Shown here piece after piece: positions 10,606-21,179 of a DNA stretch of 64,000 nucleotides. The stretch is taken from NCBI GenBank assembly GCA_030278955.1, contig JAOANR010000005.1:2957431-3021430 (forward strand). The letters are read 5' to 3'. The first letter of the stretch is position 1; every line of letters starts with the position of its first letter. The DNA is from Hygrophila difformis (Eukaryota > Streptophyta > Magnoliopsida > Lamiales > Acanthaceae). The notes below the pieces were generated by a model. That model was not told where the DNA came from. It saw nothing but the letters and a program-made list of their open reading frames with translations, and searched no databases. The position numbers and the translations under genes are program-made.

Positions 10606-11220
10606 TTTCTGTTATAACGTGTAGAGTTTAGATAGATCGCTCGAACAAGACGTTTCGTAAATTTCAAATTTCAAATTTTCGGATTTGTTGTTTGGAAATC
10701 CAAACAAGATTTTTGGAATAGAGAGTGTTTTAATAAAGACTTGATTTTTATTGTTCCACATAAGGAAATTTTCTAATTTGTACTAAGATAGGAATGGCTA
10801 GAGCCGAGGTTTGTTATGCTTAGGCGTGCGCTTAGATGAACGCGATCTAGAACTAAGGCAGGATCAGTATCTAGTTATTGCTTCTAATTCGATGTCATGT
10901 CTCAAGATTATATAGGTATAACAAGAGATCTAAGTTAATTTCGCCAAGATTCTAGGTTCAACTGCGCCAAGATTCTAAGTTCAAATTCGCAAAGATTCTA
11001 AGTTAAAATTCGCAAGGATTCTAAGTTCTCTAAACAAAGGAAATGCGATATGCACATGCAATGATGATTTCCCCCCAAAAATAATTTATGCACTAAATAT
11101 ATATATTTTTTTCCCATGGGTTTTAAAATAAAAATTTCTCCATGGAAATAATACTTTAAAATTTAAAATAATAGTCAAAATATTAATAATAGTTTAAAGA
11201 TAATAATAGTTTAAAATAGC
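10606..11220 (-). other. 5' leader of gypsy element
   Basis: This AT-rich untranslated region lies between the primer site and gag. It contains short direct repeats of an AAGATTCTAAGTT-type phrase (about 10950-11025). I see no gene in it. Confidence 0.7.
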
Positions 11221-11221
11221 C

Positions 11222-11235
11222 GGGCTCTGATACCA
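11222..11235 (-). promoter_or_regulatory. tRNA primer binding site (initiator Met) of gypsy element
   Basis: On the minus strand TGGTATCAGAGCCC lies 3 bases inside the 5' LTR. It is complementary to the 3' end of plant initiator Met-tRNA and fixes the element's orientation and the LTR inner edge at 11239. Confidence 0.9.
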
Positions 11236-11238
11236 ACT

Positions 11239-12956
11239 TGTAACACCCCGGTTTTTGGTCACCCAGGTCGGGATGTCACCGCCACACCTCCCTAGCAAGA
11301 CACGGTTTCTCCGAGCTTACTAAAGAGATGCAAGGCTATGGTTTTTCAGAATTTAAAACATTTAAACAGCCCATTTATACAATTTAAAAATAGTACATCA
11401 AAGTTGCAGCGGAAAAATAATATTTACATATATGTATCGCAGCGGAATTTAAATATAGGGCCAACATGGCCTAATCACGGGTTAAACATGCCCGTTCATG
11501 CAAGATCTAGGCTAATACGAAAATTCAAAATAATATATCATCCCAAGCTTCCCGTGTATGCATATGACGATGCATAATTCTCAACTCTGGAAGAAAAAGA
11601 AATAAAAATGGTTTGGTCAGCACTACGTGCTGAGTAAGTTAACGCATACATAACTATGGGGTTTCAAAGCCATTATTTAATATTTAAAGAAAACATGTGC
11701 ACAACACCACATAATTTAACTCATTTATCTAACAATAATTAAATGGCATAATTTAAAGGATAGAGATTTCATAAGAGCATAAATATAATTTGCAAAGCAA
11801 TATAATTATAGGACATAATTTAAAAGCATAATCCAAAAGGAACAATTTTCGAGTCTCCTAGTTTCATATCTCATGTCTCATGTTTCAAGTTTATATTTCA
11901 ATTTCCATTCGGCAAGTTTTATATTTCAATTGCCTTTCGGCAAGCAGTATATTTCAATTGCCTTTCGGCAAGCAAGATATTTCAATTGCCTTTCGGCAAG
12001 CAGGATATTTCAATTGCCCGGATATTTCAATTGCCTTTCGGCAAGCAAGATATTTCAATTGCCTTTCGGCAAGCAAGATATTTCAATTGCCTTTCGGCAA
12101 GCATGATATTTCAATTGCCTTTCGGCAAGCATCGTATTTCATGCGTATTTTATTTCAAAGGAATTCCCAATCATTTAAACCTTAAAGGCTAATTTCTCAA
12201 GTTTAGTAAGTTTCTCAAAATATACTATTTCAGGACGCTATCCGCTCCGATATCATTCAAAATCTTTTTCAACAAGATTTTTCAAGATTTGACTCGGTCA
12301 ACCATCGTTTACTCTTAAATTCGTCTAAATTCAGATTTAATTCCAAAAATTCCAAAATTTCACTACTGACTCAGAAACGTCGAGACGAACAACTTTCGTG
12401 TTTAACTTTTTCAATCCGAGATACCCAAATATGTCAAAAACGTCAATTTTCGCAGAAGAACAAATCTGTCCGAATTTTATATGTCACAGTTTAAAGATTT
12501 CAAATTCTACCATAGCAAATCAACTCCAAATTTAATGAAATTTTACAGAGACCATCTTAAGACGTTTATCTACAACTTTCATGTTTGGCAAAAGATCTAA
12601 ATCGGCCTAGAACCCTAGTCAAAAACGTCATCAATTTCTGACCTAAGTTTCGTTAAGAATTTCAAGATCCACATCCTAGCAGTTCGGTTTCGGGTGGATT
12701 TCATACATCAAATCATCACGAAAAATTCTGAAATTTTACGGAGGTGTTCTTAACATATAGATCTACAACTCTTATGTTCAACGCCAAGCCTAGATCGGTC
12801 TAGATCTAAGGTAGAAATCACCAACAAGTTTGAATAAAGAATCTATCATCGTTTCAAGATCTAAATCTAAAGCAGGCTCGTTCGTGATCGGTTTTGGATA
12901 TCAAAACACGATGAAAAATTATGAAAATTTTACAGTAGCTAGATCTATATCTTAGC
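11239..12956 (-). repeat. Gypsy 5' LTR, truncated
   Basis: The sequence matches 6475-8230 almost base for base, including leader phrases and the hairpin minisatellite (11891-12132). The array is shorter than its partner, with about eight units including one broken unit (TTGCCCGG). The match stops at about 12956 and copia RNase H coding sequence begins, so roughly 1.2 kb of this LTR is deleted. Confidence 0.9.
11891..12132. repeat. 28-bp hairpin tandem repeat, second LTR copy
   Basis: This is the same repeat as at 7127-7408 with about two units fewer and one interrupted unit near 12015. The difference arose after the two LTRs were copied from one template, so the array changes length rapidly. 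Confidence 0.9.
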
Positions 12957-13208
12957 GATCTTGGTCTACATCAAGATCAAGCAGTTATGTTTTGTGATAA
13001 TCTCAGTGCTATATGTTTGGCTAAGGATCATGTTCATCATGAGAGAACCAAACACATTGATGTGAGATATCATTTTCTGAGATCAGAACCAAGGATCAAA
13101 GTGCAGAAAATTGCTACGGCAGATAATCCTGCAGATATGTTCACTAAGCCAGTACCTCATAGCAAGTTTCGACATTGTTTGGACTTGCTAAATGTTTTGA
13201 GCTGTTGA
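12957..13208 (+). pseudogene. Ty1/copia RNase H C-terminus
   Basis: Copia RNase H signature residues are clear: FCDNLSAICLAKDHVHHERT, KHIDVRYHFLR and NPADMFTKPVP, followed by a stop at 13206-13208. It is the natural end of a copia polyprotein and stays open throughout. With 1-1067 and 5740-6474 it is most simply the tail of the same element, whose RT and early RNase H have been lost at the gypsy junction. It could also belong to a different copia copy joined by recombination. Confidence 0.88.
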
Positions 13209-13378
13209 TTGCTTCTTCGAGGCATTTTGTTTTCCCTGATGGGAAATTTGAAGGCAAAAGAAGAGTTGGAGTACCGTTTGACACATTTGTGTGCATGATT
13301 TAGGTACATTTGTTGTCGGGAGAAGTTTAAGATCAAGGTGGAGCCTACTCACTATTCAAACTTTACTTGAGATGCACC

Positions 13379-13390
13379 AAGGTGGAGATT
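13379..13390 (+). promoter_or_regulatory. Copia polypurine tract
   Basis: The purine-rich AAGGTGGAGATT immediately precedes the LTR start TGTTAAGTGG, the arrangement expected for plus-strand DNA priming. It lies about 170 bp after the RNase H stop. Confidence 0.8.
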
Positions 13391-13817
13391 TGTTAAGTGG
13401 TGCATTGATTATGATGTGGTTGGGAGTTGTGGGTTGGACGGCTGCCTCTTTAATGCCACCCCCTGCATTTGCCTATAAAAGGCAGCGCCATCCCTCACTA
13501 CAAACACACCAACACCAAGCAGCAGAAGAAGCAGCCTTCAAAAGCTTCCTTCTGCCTGCTGAATCTAGTGGGCAAATTTGGCCCATAGAGTCTTAGGGTG
13601 TTTTGGTAGGTTTTTTCTTTTGTGAGGAGTCTACATTTGTTGAGTGGGTTTTTGTGGGTCCGGAATTTATTGTCCAAACCCTTTTGTAATATTTCCCCTC
13701 ATAGTAAAATTTGTTTCTCCTTTTTCCTGTGGATGTAGGTCGATTTGACCGAACCACGTAAATTCTCTGTCTGTTTATTTTGTTGCATTTGGCTAATTTG
13801 GGTACACTTGCGCAACA
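13391..13817 (+). repeat. Copia 3' LTR
   Basis: This 427-bp LTR has ends TGTTAAG...GCAACA, with inverted TGTT/AACA termini. It contains a TATA box (13474-13480), a plausible leader, and downstream T-rich sequence. The partner 5' LTR would lie left of the window. The ORF at 13291-13596 overlaps the LTR edge and promoter and is not a gene. Confidence 0.82.
13474..13480 (+). promoter_or_regulatory. TATA box of copia LTR
   Basis: TATAAAA within GCCTATAAAAGGCAGC lies about 85 bp into the LTR, a usual place for the U3 promoter of a small copia LTR. Confidence 0.7.
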
Positions 13818-13984
13818 CTACCAATTATCAATAAATATTCTTTTTTGTTAAGAAAATTTATTTCTGAAAGCAACTATATACAGTATTAGCTAACATATTT
13901 AATTTAAATTTATTTCTGAAATCATGAATCATTTATTTAGTAAATAATTATTAATGTCGTTAAAACTAAATTTGAATATAAAGT

Positions 13985-14172
13985 ACCAAACGCAGTTGGC
14001 CTGAGTGGTATGGGGCTCTGACAACTTAATCAAATGTCTCGGGTTCAAGCCTTTGTGTATGCAGAATTCTGCTTTGGAAGAGACAACCCTTCAATGTTCA
14101 CCCTATCATCGAGTGATAAGTCTTGATCTCTTAGACCCAATATGGTTTGAAGATACCCGGTATAGAAAAAAA
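13985..14172 (+). mobile_element. tRNA-derived SINE with target duplication
   Basis: This 188-bp element shows RNA polymerase III promoter boxes: box A-like TGGCCTGAGTGG (about 13996) and box B GGTTCAAGCC (about 14042). It ends in a short A-rich tail. It is flanked by an 18-bp duplication of TAAATTTGAATATMAAGT (13967-13984 and 14173-14190) with one mismatch. Long variable target duplications are produced by LINE-encoded machinery, which moves SINEs. It is not a functional tRNA gene because the cloverleaf arms are not preserved. Confidence 0.88.
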
Positions 14173-14555
14173 TAAATTTGAATATCAAGTTAACAAAAGA
14201 TCAGATAGGCCCAATCGAAGCGAAAATTGAGTGTCACATCGATCGGCATCCCTATTTATACGAAGAAAACAAAAACTCTTTTACTTATATTATCAATTAA
14301 TTTGAGCTTTAGCTCATCAAAAAAAATTAATTTGAGCTTTGACTTGAAAGATGGTATTCATGATTTAATATGAAATCTTTAGTTTGAGAATGCTAGCTCC
14401 CTTTTTTGACAAGGGAGGGGATATGGTTTTTTGGGAGTTGTGTTGTACAAATTTTGGATTATCATCTTAATGGTTTATTTGGATTGATGCATAAAGTTTG
14501 GTTGAAGCTTTTTTTTTTTTTAATTTTAAATATGTTAAAATAATACTATAATTTA

Positions 14556-15349
14556 CTCCCTTCGTAATTCTATAATTGTAACCATAGTTTTTAAGATCCC
14601 GATTCTGATCTTAGGATCTTACGATTTTACGATCACACCTCTCTAAAACGATCCCGATCCTTGTAGGATCTTAAAATTAGTAGGATCCCGATCCTAATAG
14701 TAGAATGTTACGATCTTACGGTTATACTCCCTTAAACGCTTCTACGATCTTACGATCTTACCCTCTTAAACGCAAAAAAAATTTGTAGTATTTTATGATT
14801 TGAGATCAAAGTAACTTGTTTCTTTTAATTTTAAACCTAAGAGCTTGTATTCCTTATGTATGATGTGTAAAAAAACATAATATGTATGTATGCGGAAATA
14901 TTTTATATTTGATTGTAATGTTTTTGTACTGTATTGTATTAATTAACTTGCAAGATTCATAAACACACAAAATAATGCTTTTACTTGTTAGTATGCATAA
15001 TTGAATTTATCCATTATTGTAATTTCATAAGATCTTAGGATCCGGATTCGATCCTACGATCCCGATCTTGGGAAAGAGAAAAACGATCTCATATAGGATC
15101 CCGATCTTAACAACCTTGATTGTAACACTTGTAAATGGCACGAATGCCGATGTATATTTTCAACGATTAATAACTTAAATTGTGTATGAATAAAAATTAT
15201 AAAAAATTGATATCCTAAAACTACAAGTTTAGACGAATCTAACAAGATCTCACTTGATTATGTTTTAACTTCCATCACTATAATAAAAATTTGAGTCAAA
15301 ATTAAACTGTGGATAGTGTTAAATAGTACAATGTTGCAATTTTATAAAG
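14556..15349. mobile_element. Stowaway-like MITE remnant, interrupted
   Basis: The left end reads TA then CTCCCTTCGTAATTCTATAA (14554 on), and a degenerate inverted counterpart lies near 15330-15349. The core (about 15165-15300) matches the core of the Stowaway at 22521-22778 and, inverted, that of 25024-25283. It is split by a hAT MITE (14583-15118). The right boundary is uncertain. Confidence 0.55.
14583..15118. mobile_element. Non-autonomous hAT MITE
   Basis: This 536-bp element is bounded by an exact 8-bp duplication ATTGTAAC (14575-14582 and 15119-15126). Inverted ends are CATAGTTTTTAAGATCCCGAT and, from the right, CAAGGTTGTTAAGATCGGGAT. Both subterminal regions are filled with ACGATC/GATCTTA-type repeats in both orientations. 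No coding capacity is present. Confidence 0.88.
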
Positions 15350-15672
15350 ACAGTGGTCAGTGGTAGTATCATTTTTAAATTAATTGAGTTTGTGTGTTTA
15401 TATTAAAGAAAAAAATCAACATATGTACGCTCAGAGCGCAGACAAAAAATCCAATTCGAAAAAAAAAATAATAAACTTTATTTAATGTGACTAATTATCG
15501 AAAAAAAGACAAATAAAATATGATGAGCCTAATTATATATTCCCATTAATATAAATATAGACTATAAGAAAAAATTTCCAATTCCATTTATAATATTATT
15601 TAAAATAGTATTATAACGCGCACTTTTCTATACATATAGAAGATGGACTGTAAATTGTGGAAGGGAACTTTC
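15127..15672. other. Intergenic AT-rich DNA
   Basis: The first 220 bp are the right part of the Stowaway remnant. The rest is AT-rich and shows no gene or structured element that I can recognise. Confidence 0.6.
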
Positions 15673-15689
15673 CTCACCCATTGTTATTT

Positions 15690-16036
15690 TTTTTTTTTTT
15701 TGAGGGAAACCAACTTTTATTCATTGAAGGAAAGGCCAAAGGCACCGTACAGAAGTATTACAAAGCCAGCTGCTATTGCAACCTCTTAGCGCACCAAATC
15801 AATAAGCAAATACAGTGAACACTACCAGAGTATTACAAAACCATAAAACATTAAACACAGGACAATGAACACGTCCCTGGCCACATTTGTCTGAAGATTA
15901 TAAAGCAGAAGCGATCCCCAGCAACTAGCTCCCATTCGACAGCAGCCTTTCACAACTCAGAACCCACAATTTCATCCCTTTCCAGAGCAATAAGAATCTA
16001 CCCTGTGGCCAAAGACCACCCTATGAATCCATCTTT
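15690..16036 (-). mobile_element. 5'-truncated LINE-like retroposon tail
   Basis: A minus-strand insertion ends in poly(A), seen as poly(T) from 15690. It carries an AATGAATAAAAG polyadenylation-like signal just before a terminal TTTCCCTC. It is flanked by a 17-bp duplication CTCACCCATTGTTATTT (15673-15689 and 16037-16053). The 347-bp body has no coding frame and looks like a 3' untranslated region, so a short LINE copy is the best reading. Confidence 0.8.
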
Positions 16037-16185
16037 CTCACCCATTGTTATTTAATTGTAAGAGATTGTCAATACCCCGACAGATACATGAATAAAATAA
16101 CATCGGACCTTCTTTTCTATTTTTTTACTTACTTTTTTTCTTTTTTTTTTTTTCCGAAGCCGAAGTTAGAGAAATAGGTGATTGG

Positions 16186-16265
16186 ACCCAATGCCACATA
16201 AATTACAAATGGATAAAAAAAAATAGGGAGTTGGTAGAGAATCGAACCCCCAACCATAAGGGTAT
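16186..16265 (-). mobile_element. SINE fragment (family 2)
   Basis: This partial copy shares the ACATAAATTACAAA...GAATCGAACCCCCAACCAT stretch with the copies at 16992 and 47387. On the minus strand this gives the box B-like GGGGGTTCGATTCTC. The ends are not clear. Confidence 0.55.
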
Positions 16266-16694
16266 TTTCTGCACGCAGCTTTTGAAAGTTTTGAGGAGCT
16301 TTAGATTTTATATAAAAACAATAGTCCGTTCCGCACATTAGCTTTTAAAGGTTTTAGCTGTGAATTACAGCTCCGAAAAACTCTACAATTAGAAGCAACG
16401 CTAAGTAGACTTTGAGAGCTTTCGGAAGCTACTTTCCAATTTAATTAATTTTTCTATTCAAATTTACAATTTATGACAGCTGCAGCTATATTTCTACCGA
16501 ACACTTATGCAAAATTAATAGTTAGAGCTCCTTACAGCTGCAACTCGCAGCTACAGTTATACGTGCAAAGCATATTCAAATTTGGAATTCAAGCTATTGA
16601 AAAAATGTGTATTTATGTATGTTGGTAAATTATTTAATTGAGGATAGAAGTATATAGCTGGATTAACTTAAAATGTCCTCAATAATTGTCCCTA

Positions 16695-16869
16695 GTTTCT
16701 TTGGTAAACATTACACCTATGTGTCGGCAAAGGTGTGTGGGAGTCCAAGCCACACAAACTACAAAGGGGATAAAGAGGACGGATACGGGGCCGGGTGGGA
16801 ATTGAACCACCAACCTATGGTTGGAAGGCAGGAAACATAACAACTTGGGTCCAATTAATTTGATAGTAA
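16695..16869 (-). mobile_element. SINE (family 2), minus strand
   Basis: The copy shows TATGTGTCGGCAAAGG, CACACAAACTACAAAGGGG and GGGCCGGGTGGGAATTGAACC, all shared with the copy at 47387-47546. It sits between two near-identical stretches of about 25 bp (AATGTCCTCAATAATTGTCC-type, 16669-16694 and 16872-16897). These may be the target duplication, although a third copy of that phrase lies at about 16952. Confidence 0.7.
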
Positions 16870-16991
16870 TAATGTCCTCAATAATAGTCCCTAGTTAATT
16901 TAATAGTAATAATTATTTTAGAGTATAATGTAGTGAATTAAGTTTCTTCATAATGTCCTCAATAATTGTTTTAAAATTTAATTATAGACAA

Positions 16992-17152
16992 TTTTTTTAG
17001 GAGCCATTAAAGGCCTGGAAAGGGTGATGAGAGTTCATATAACACAATTATAAAGAAAATAAAGGGGCTGGATAGGAGGCTGGGTAGAGATTCCAACCCC
17101 AACCTATGGGTTAGGAGTTGGGGACTTACCACTAGAATAAGTCACCAACCCC
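16992..17152 (-). mobile_element. SINE (family 2) with 12-bp target duplication
   Basis: The 161-bp element is flanked by AATTATAGACAA (16980-16991) and AATTACAGACAA (17153-17164). On the minus strand its start GGGGTTGGTGACTTATTCTAG holds a box A-like motif, followed by box B-like GGTTGGAATCTC. The 3' end lies beside T-rich sequence. Confidence 0.75.
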
Positions 17153-17164
17153 AATTACAGACAA

Positions 17165-18826
17165 ATTTGACCACACATTATGATATGCATAGTAACAATA
17201 ACCTAGCTATATCATCATCATCATTCCAAGTTCTAATACTATAATTTATACAGTATTTTATTTTTTATTGGGTGCATACTGGAGTATTAATTATTGTTAG
17301 AGCATTGATCACATGAATAATATATAAAGATAAATATTTTCTAAAAATAAATGAATGAATGATTGTACTACATCATCGATACAATATCATCATCATTTTA
17401 ATAATACCTGAGTTTAAAATGATGAATTGCCACACATTTTATTAAATTAAAAGATATATAAATCCAACTCTAAAATCTAAATACTCACTACTATATATAT
17501 AATTAAATCTAGAACGTAGAAATATAAAATAAATAAATTGTCATAGAAATACTACTACATCAGATACGAAAATTAAAGCGAGCACATGTATCATTATTAT
17601 TATAATACTAAGTATTATTATTGCAGATTTGAAGAATCTACGGATTGATTATTGAGCATTTTAAATTGATGGAAACAGGCATTGTTTATTCCATTTAGCG
17701 TCATGCATGAAACCAATGAGGCTGATTAATTAATTAATTATAGTAATTAATTAAGTATTAGCTAATAATCAGGGCAGATCGATACTGCTCAAGATATTAT
17801 TATTACTTATATACACACGTACCAAACGACCCCAATGAATAAAGTAGGGTTTAAGTACCTGATCCGACAGCTCATGTTTACGTGAGATGCAAATAATATT
17901 TTAGTTTTTTAATTATTAGTTTTTTCCCAAAAAAAAAATAAAATTAGAAAAGTAGTAGCATCTCCTGTGATGCCTAATGATCACAGTTTCATTATTTCTC
18001 CTTTTTGTTATTTTTAAGTTGAAGTTCTGAAATTTTTATTCTTCATTCAAATAAACTACTAAAACTTTTTCGAAAGAACAAATAATTAATCAATTCATAT
18101 TTATTTTAGAATTAGATGATATACATTATATAGGAAATAGTTTGGGTGCTGGCGGCTTGTAGGTGCTGACACATTCAAAAGTGATGGATATATGTATATG
18201 AAATGATGTGTGAGTATCAAAAAGTAATAGATGAAGGTTATGAACAAAAAAACTAATAGAAAAACAAACTACTGTCTATACATCACTTTATAAGACTTAT
18301 ACATCACTTTACAAAGGGCTACACATCATTTTTAGTGATGCCTGCACCTGCTGACAATTGTTATGTCATTACAGAAACCGGATTGCATTATATATATCCA
18401 TGTTACATATTAATATTACTCCTAAAAGGCTAAAAGTTCCCCTAATATACATAGAGCTCAAAATCTCCTGAATAAGGTTACATATATAAATGGAAATTAA
18501 TATGACAAGTTGGATTTAGGTTACATATTTGGCAAAGATTGAATCACTCCCAATTAATTAGGGTGAAATAGACTAGGATAGGTCGGTTTTGTGTTGAACT
18601 GCCTGGGTCTATTTTAATTTTCGAATGCCTGAGTCTAGCCTATTATATTTGATATCCGGATTATTTATTTAAATATGTTACACTTTAAGTTTTTACAAGC
18701 ATGATTAAATATATTTCAAAAATCAATTTAAATATTTTTTTATATATGTCATAATACAACATATTTACATATTTGAAAAAGCCTTGTAAATATTTTTAAA
18801 ACATGTGCAAGATCAAATTATTAGTT
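17165..18826. other. Intergenic AT-rich DNA
   Basis: I see no gene here. There are short simple runs (CAT repeats near 17213, TTAATTAA runs near 17728). A stretch at about 18140-18365 contains GGTGCTGAC near one end and a partly inverted CCTGCACCTGCTGAC near the other, so it may be an old MITE. Confidence 0.55.
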
Positions 18827-18827
18827 A

Positions 18828-19980
18828 TCTATATTATATATATTAAAGCATTAGTGAACAAACTATTCTACAATTAAGGTGGTGTCTCCATTCCAATTTT
18901 CCAATTTTTATAGATTTTTGAATTTTTTATTTATTAATTATTATTTGTTTTTTCATTCTTAAATTTTAAATTAGATTTATAAATTTCTTATTTTTGCATT
19001 TATTTATTTATTCATTATAAATTTTAATTTTTGAAATATATGAATTTCCTATATATATGGAATTCTACAATATTATACTTTTAAAAAGATTTGAAAGATT
19101 TGAAATTTGAAATTTTATATTTTTTATTTTATCTATATTATTTTGTAATTTTTATTTTACCAATTTTAGATTTTTTGCATGTATTTTTTTATTCGCCTAT
19201 ATATAATTGTAAAACCATTAGTGAAGATGTCTCCCTTCCAAATTTTCAATCTTCTTTTATATAGATTTTTGCATTTTTATTTAATAATTTATAGTTTTGA
19301 ATTTAATTATTTATTTAAGATATAACATATATTAATGTAGATATAAAAATCAAAATATTTAGTTTTTAAAAGATTTGTAATTTTAAATTTATATGGAATT
19401 CCTACAATTTTCAATTTCAAAGATTTGAATTTCAAATTTTTCATTTTTATTTTAGTTTTTTTATTTTTTTATCCCACAATTTTTCAGTTTTTATTTATTT
19501 AATTTAAATTTTAGATTTTCAATCCATCTATTACCAATACGTAATCTTTTTTCTTTTTTTTTTTTTATGGTGAGTTTGTGTCTCAAGTTTTAATAATTTA
19601 TTTTTATTTTAATATTGAATTTGATTTTTATATTTTATTTATTTCTTTGTTCATATTAAAAGATATATTATTGTGTATATGGAAATCTCAATTTCCAGTT
19701 TTAAAAAGATTTAAAATTTCCAATTTATATCCCACAATTTTCAATTTCTAAAAAATTCGGAATTTCAAATTTATATGTAATTCTTACTCTTCAGTTTTTC
19801 ATGATTTATTCATTCATTTTTTTCAATTATTATCTTTATTTTAACATTGAATTTATCTAATAAATTATTTTATTCATAATTTATTTTATTCGTGATTTAG
19901 TTTTTAGTTTTTTCGCAAAAAAAAAATATAAGGATAAAAATAAGAGCTAAGAGTACAAAGAATGCAATATTTTCCAGCAG
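18828..19980 (+). mobile_element. Helitron-like 5' end with AT-rich body (tentative)
   Basis: The sequence starting TCTATATTATATATATTAAAGC and continuing with ATTAGTGAACA resembles plant Helitron 5' ends (5'-TC, A/T-rich, inserted after A). A related start occurs inverted at about 48494. The following kilobase is low-complexity AT-rich sequence full of AATTTTAAATTT-like phrases. No 3' hairpin with CTRR was found, so the extent is a guess. Confidence 0.4.
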
Positions 19981-20384
19981 GTATATGAAAAAAGTGGTAA
20001 ATTAAATATATTTTAAAAATAGTATCATATCAATATTTAGGATGACCAATTTTTAATTTAGTTATTTTTTTACTTTCTATATTTAATATCGCATCACTAT
20101 TGCATAATTCTATTAAAAAACGGAGTTGATATGAAGACTCAACCGCCAATGTAGCGGATGAAATGCAATTCTCAAATATTTTTAAAAAATAGTCACGTTA
20201 TTCAACTAATAAAAGGTTTTTTCCTTTTAATGTTTCATTTTGTTGAACAATAAAGAGTTGATTTTTATTTTCGAATTAACCTTTTGGAATATATTTGGAA
20301 TATAAATCTTAGTCCAAGTATATGATGATGAGAATTCTACATGCAAAACAATTACCACATAAAATGATTTACCTCTCTTCTTAT

Positions 20385-21110
20385 TGAAATAAAGTTCATT
20401 ATTTGGGAGCTCCCATTCGAAGTGTGTTTTGCTATAACTATAAATAAAAGTCAATGCTATTCTTTAAAAAATGTTAGACTCTATATTCCAAAAAAATAAA
20501 TTTTATTACTTCAAATCTAAACATTTTTAAAGATAGTGCTATACTAGCCCCTACTAATGAGATGGTTGATACGATTAATCATTACATCACAGAACGTACG
20601 TCTGCAAATTAAAAGGTATATCTCAGTTCCAACAATATTTGTCAAAAGGATGAAAGCATAGATAATGACAATGAAATATTTTTCACCAAAATATCTAATC
20701 ATGATCAATTGTTCTAGATTATCGAATCAAGAAATAAAGTTGAAGGAGGGATGCATAGTCATGCTTCTTAAAAATATAGATCTATCAAATAAAATTATGC
20801 AATAGAAGCAAGTTGATAGTAATTAAGATGCAGAACCATACAATTCATGTTAAACGAATTTTGGAAAATCATGAAAATAGAAAATTCTTATTTGGTAGAC
20901 TGATTATGAGCCCGTCTGATTTTACCAAATTCTCTATTTGATTTTAGAGGAGAAAATTCCCAGTTGTAGTTTGTTTTGCTATGATTATATACAAAAGTTA
21001 ATGTCAATCTTTAAAGAAGGTTGGACTCTATCTTCCAAAATCAGTTTTTAGTTAAAAACAATTATATGTTGCAACATTTCGTGTCACTAGCAATAGATGA
21101 CTCAAAGTAT
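20385..21110 (+). pseudogene. Helitron Pif1-like helicase C-terminal fragments, copy 1
   Basis: Degenerate reading recovers motifs of the C-terminal half of the Helitron RepHel helicase. ELPFEVCFAITINKSQ lies at about 20407-20455, then a jump back to an APSND-like segment with EINDYI-type and YLSS-type residues (about 20535-20700), a second VCFAM...NKS-like stretch (about 20965-21000), and VATFRVTS (about 21068-21092). Known Helitron helicases have the order LAPTND, YLSS, MLLRN, FAMTINKSQG, AVSRVTS. Here that order is repeated out of sequence, so parts are duplicated and rearranged. Many stops and frameshifts make it non-functional. Confidence 0.7.
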
Positions 21111-21179
21111 TAAGATGTAATTAACATCGATTAACTCCTGATACACAAGAAATGTTGTTTCAATGAAATTTATATATGG

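Larger units (their letters stand above)
6475..12956 (-). mobile_element. Ty3/gypsy element retaining only gag, inserted in copia
   Basis: This minus-strand LTR retrotransposon consists of a 3' LTR (6475-9412), polypurine tract (9413-9431), a complete gag ORF (9454-10605), a 5' leader (10606-11220), primer site (11222-11235) and a 5' LTR cut short at about 12956. No protease, RT, RNase H or integrase is present: gag ends 20 bp before the hairpin and polypurine tract that in the related element at 61605-61645 follow the end of pol. It therefore needs enzymes in trans, like described TR-GAG elements. The two LTR copies are nearly identical by eye over 1.7 kb, which suggests a young insertion. 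The outer end of the 5' LTR is missing, and copia RNase H sequence begins directly, so a deletion removed both the LTR end and the copia RT. Confidence 0.87.

Noticed and set aside
13291..13596. 101-codon ORF
   Set aside because: It crosses the copia polypurine tract and LTR promoter; no protein features.
13985..14172. Possible tRNA gene
   Set aside because: Box A and box B are present, but the arms do not pair as a tRNA and an 18-bp target duplication marks it as a SINE.
14390..14425. CTCCCTTTTTTGACAAGGGAG hairpin as a terminator
   Set aside because: Small isolated inverted repeat without any gene upstream; plant genes do not use such terminators.
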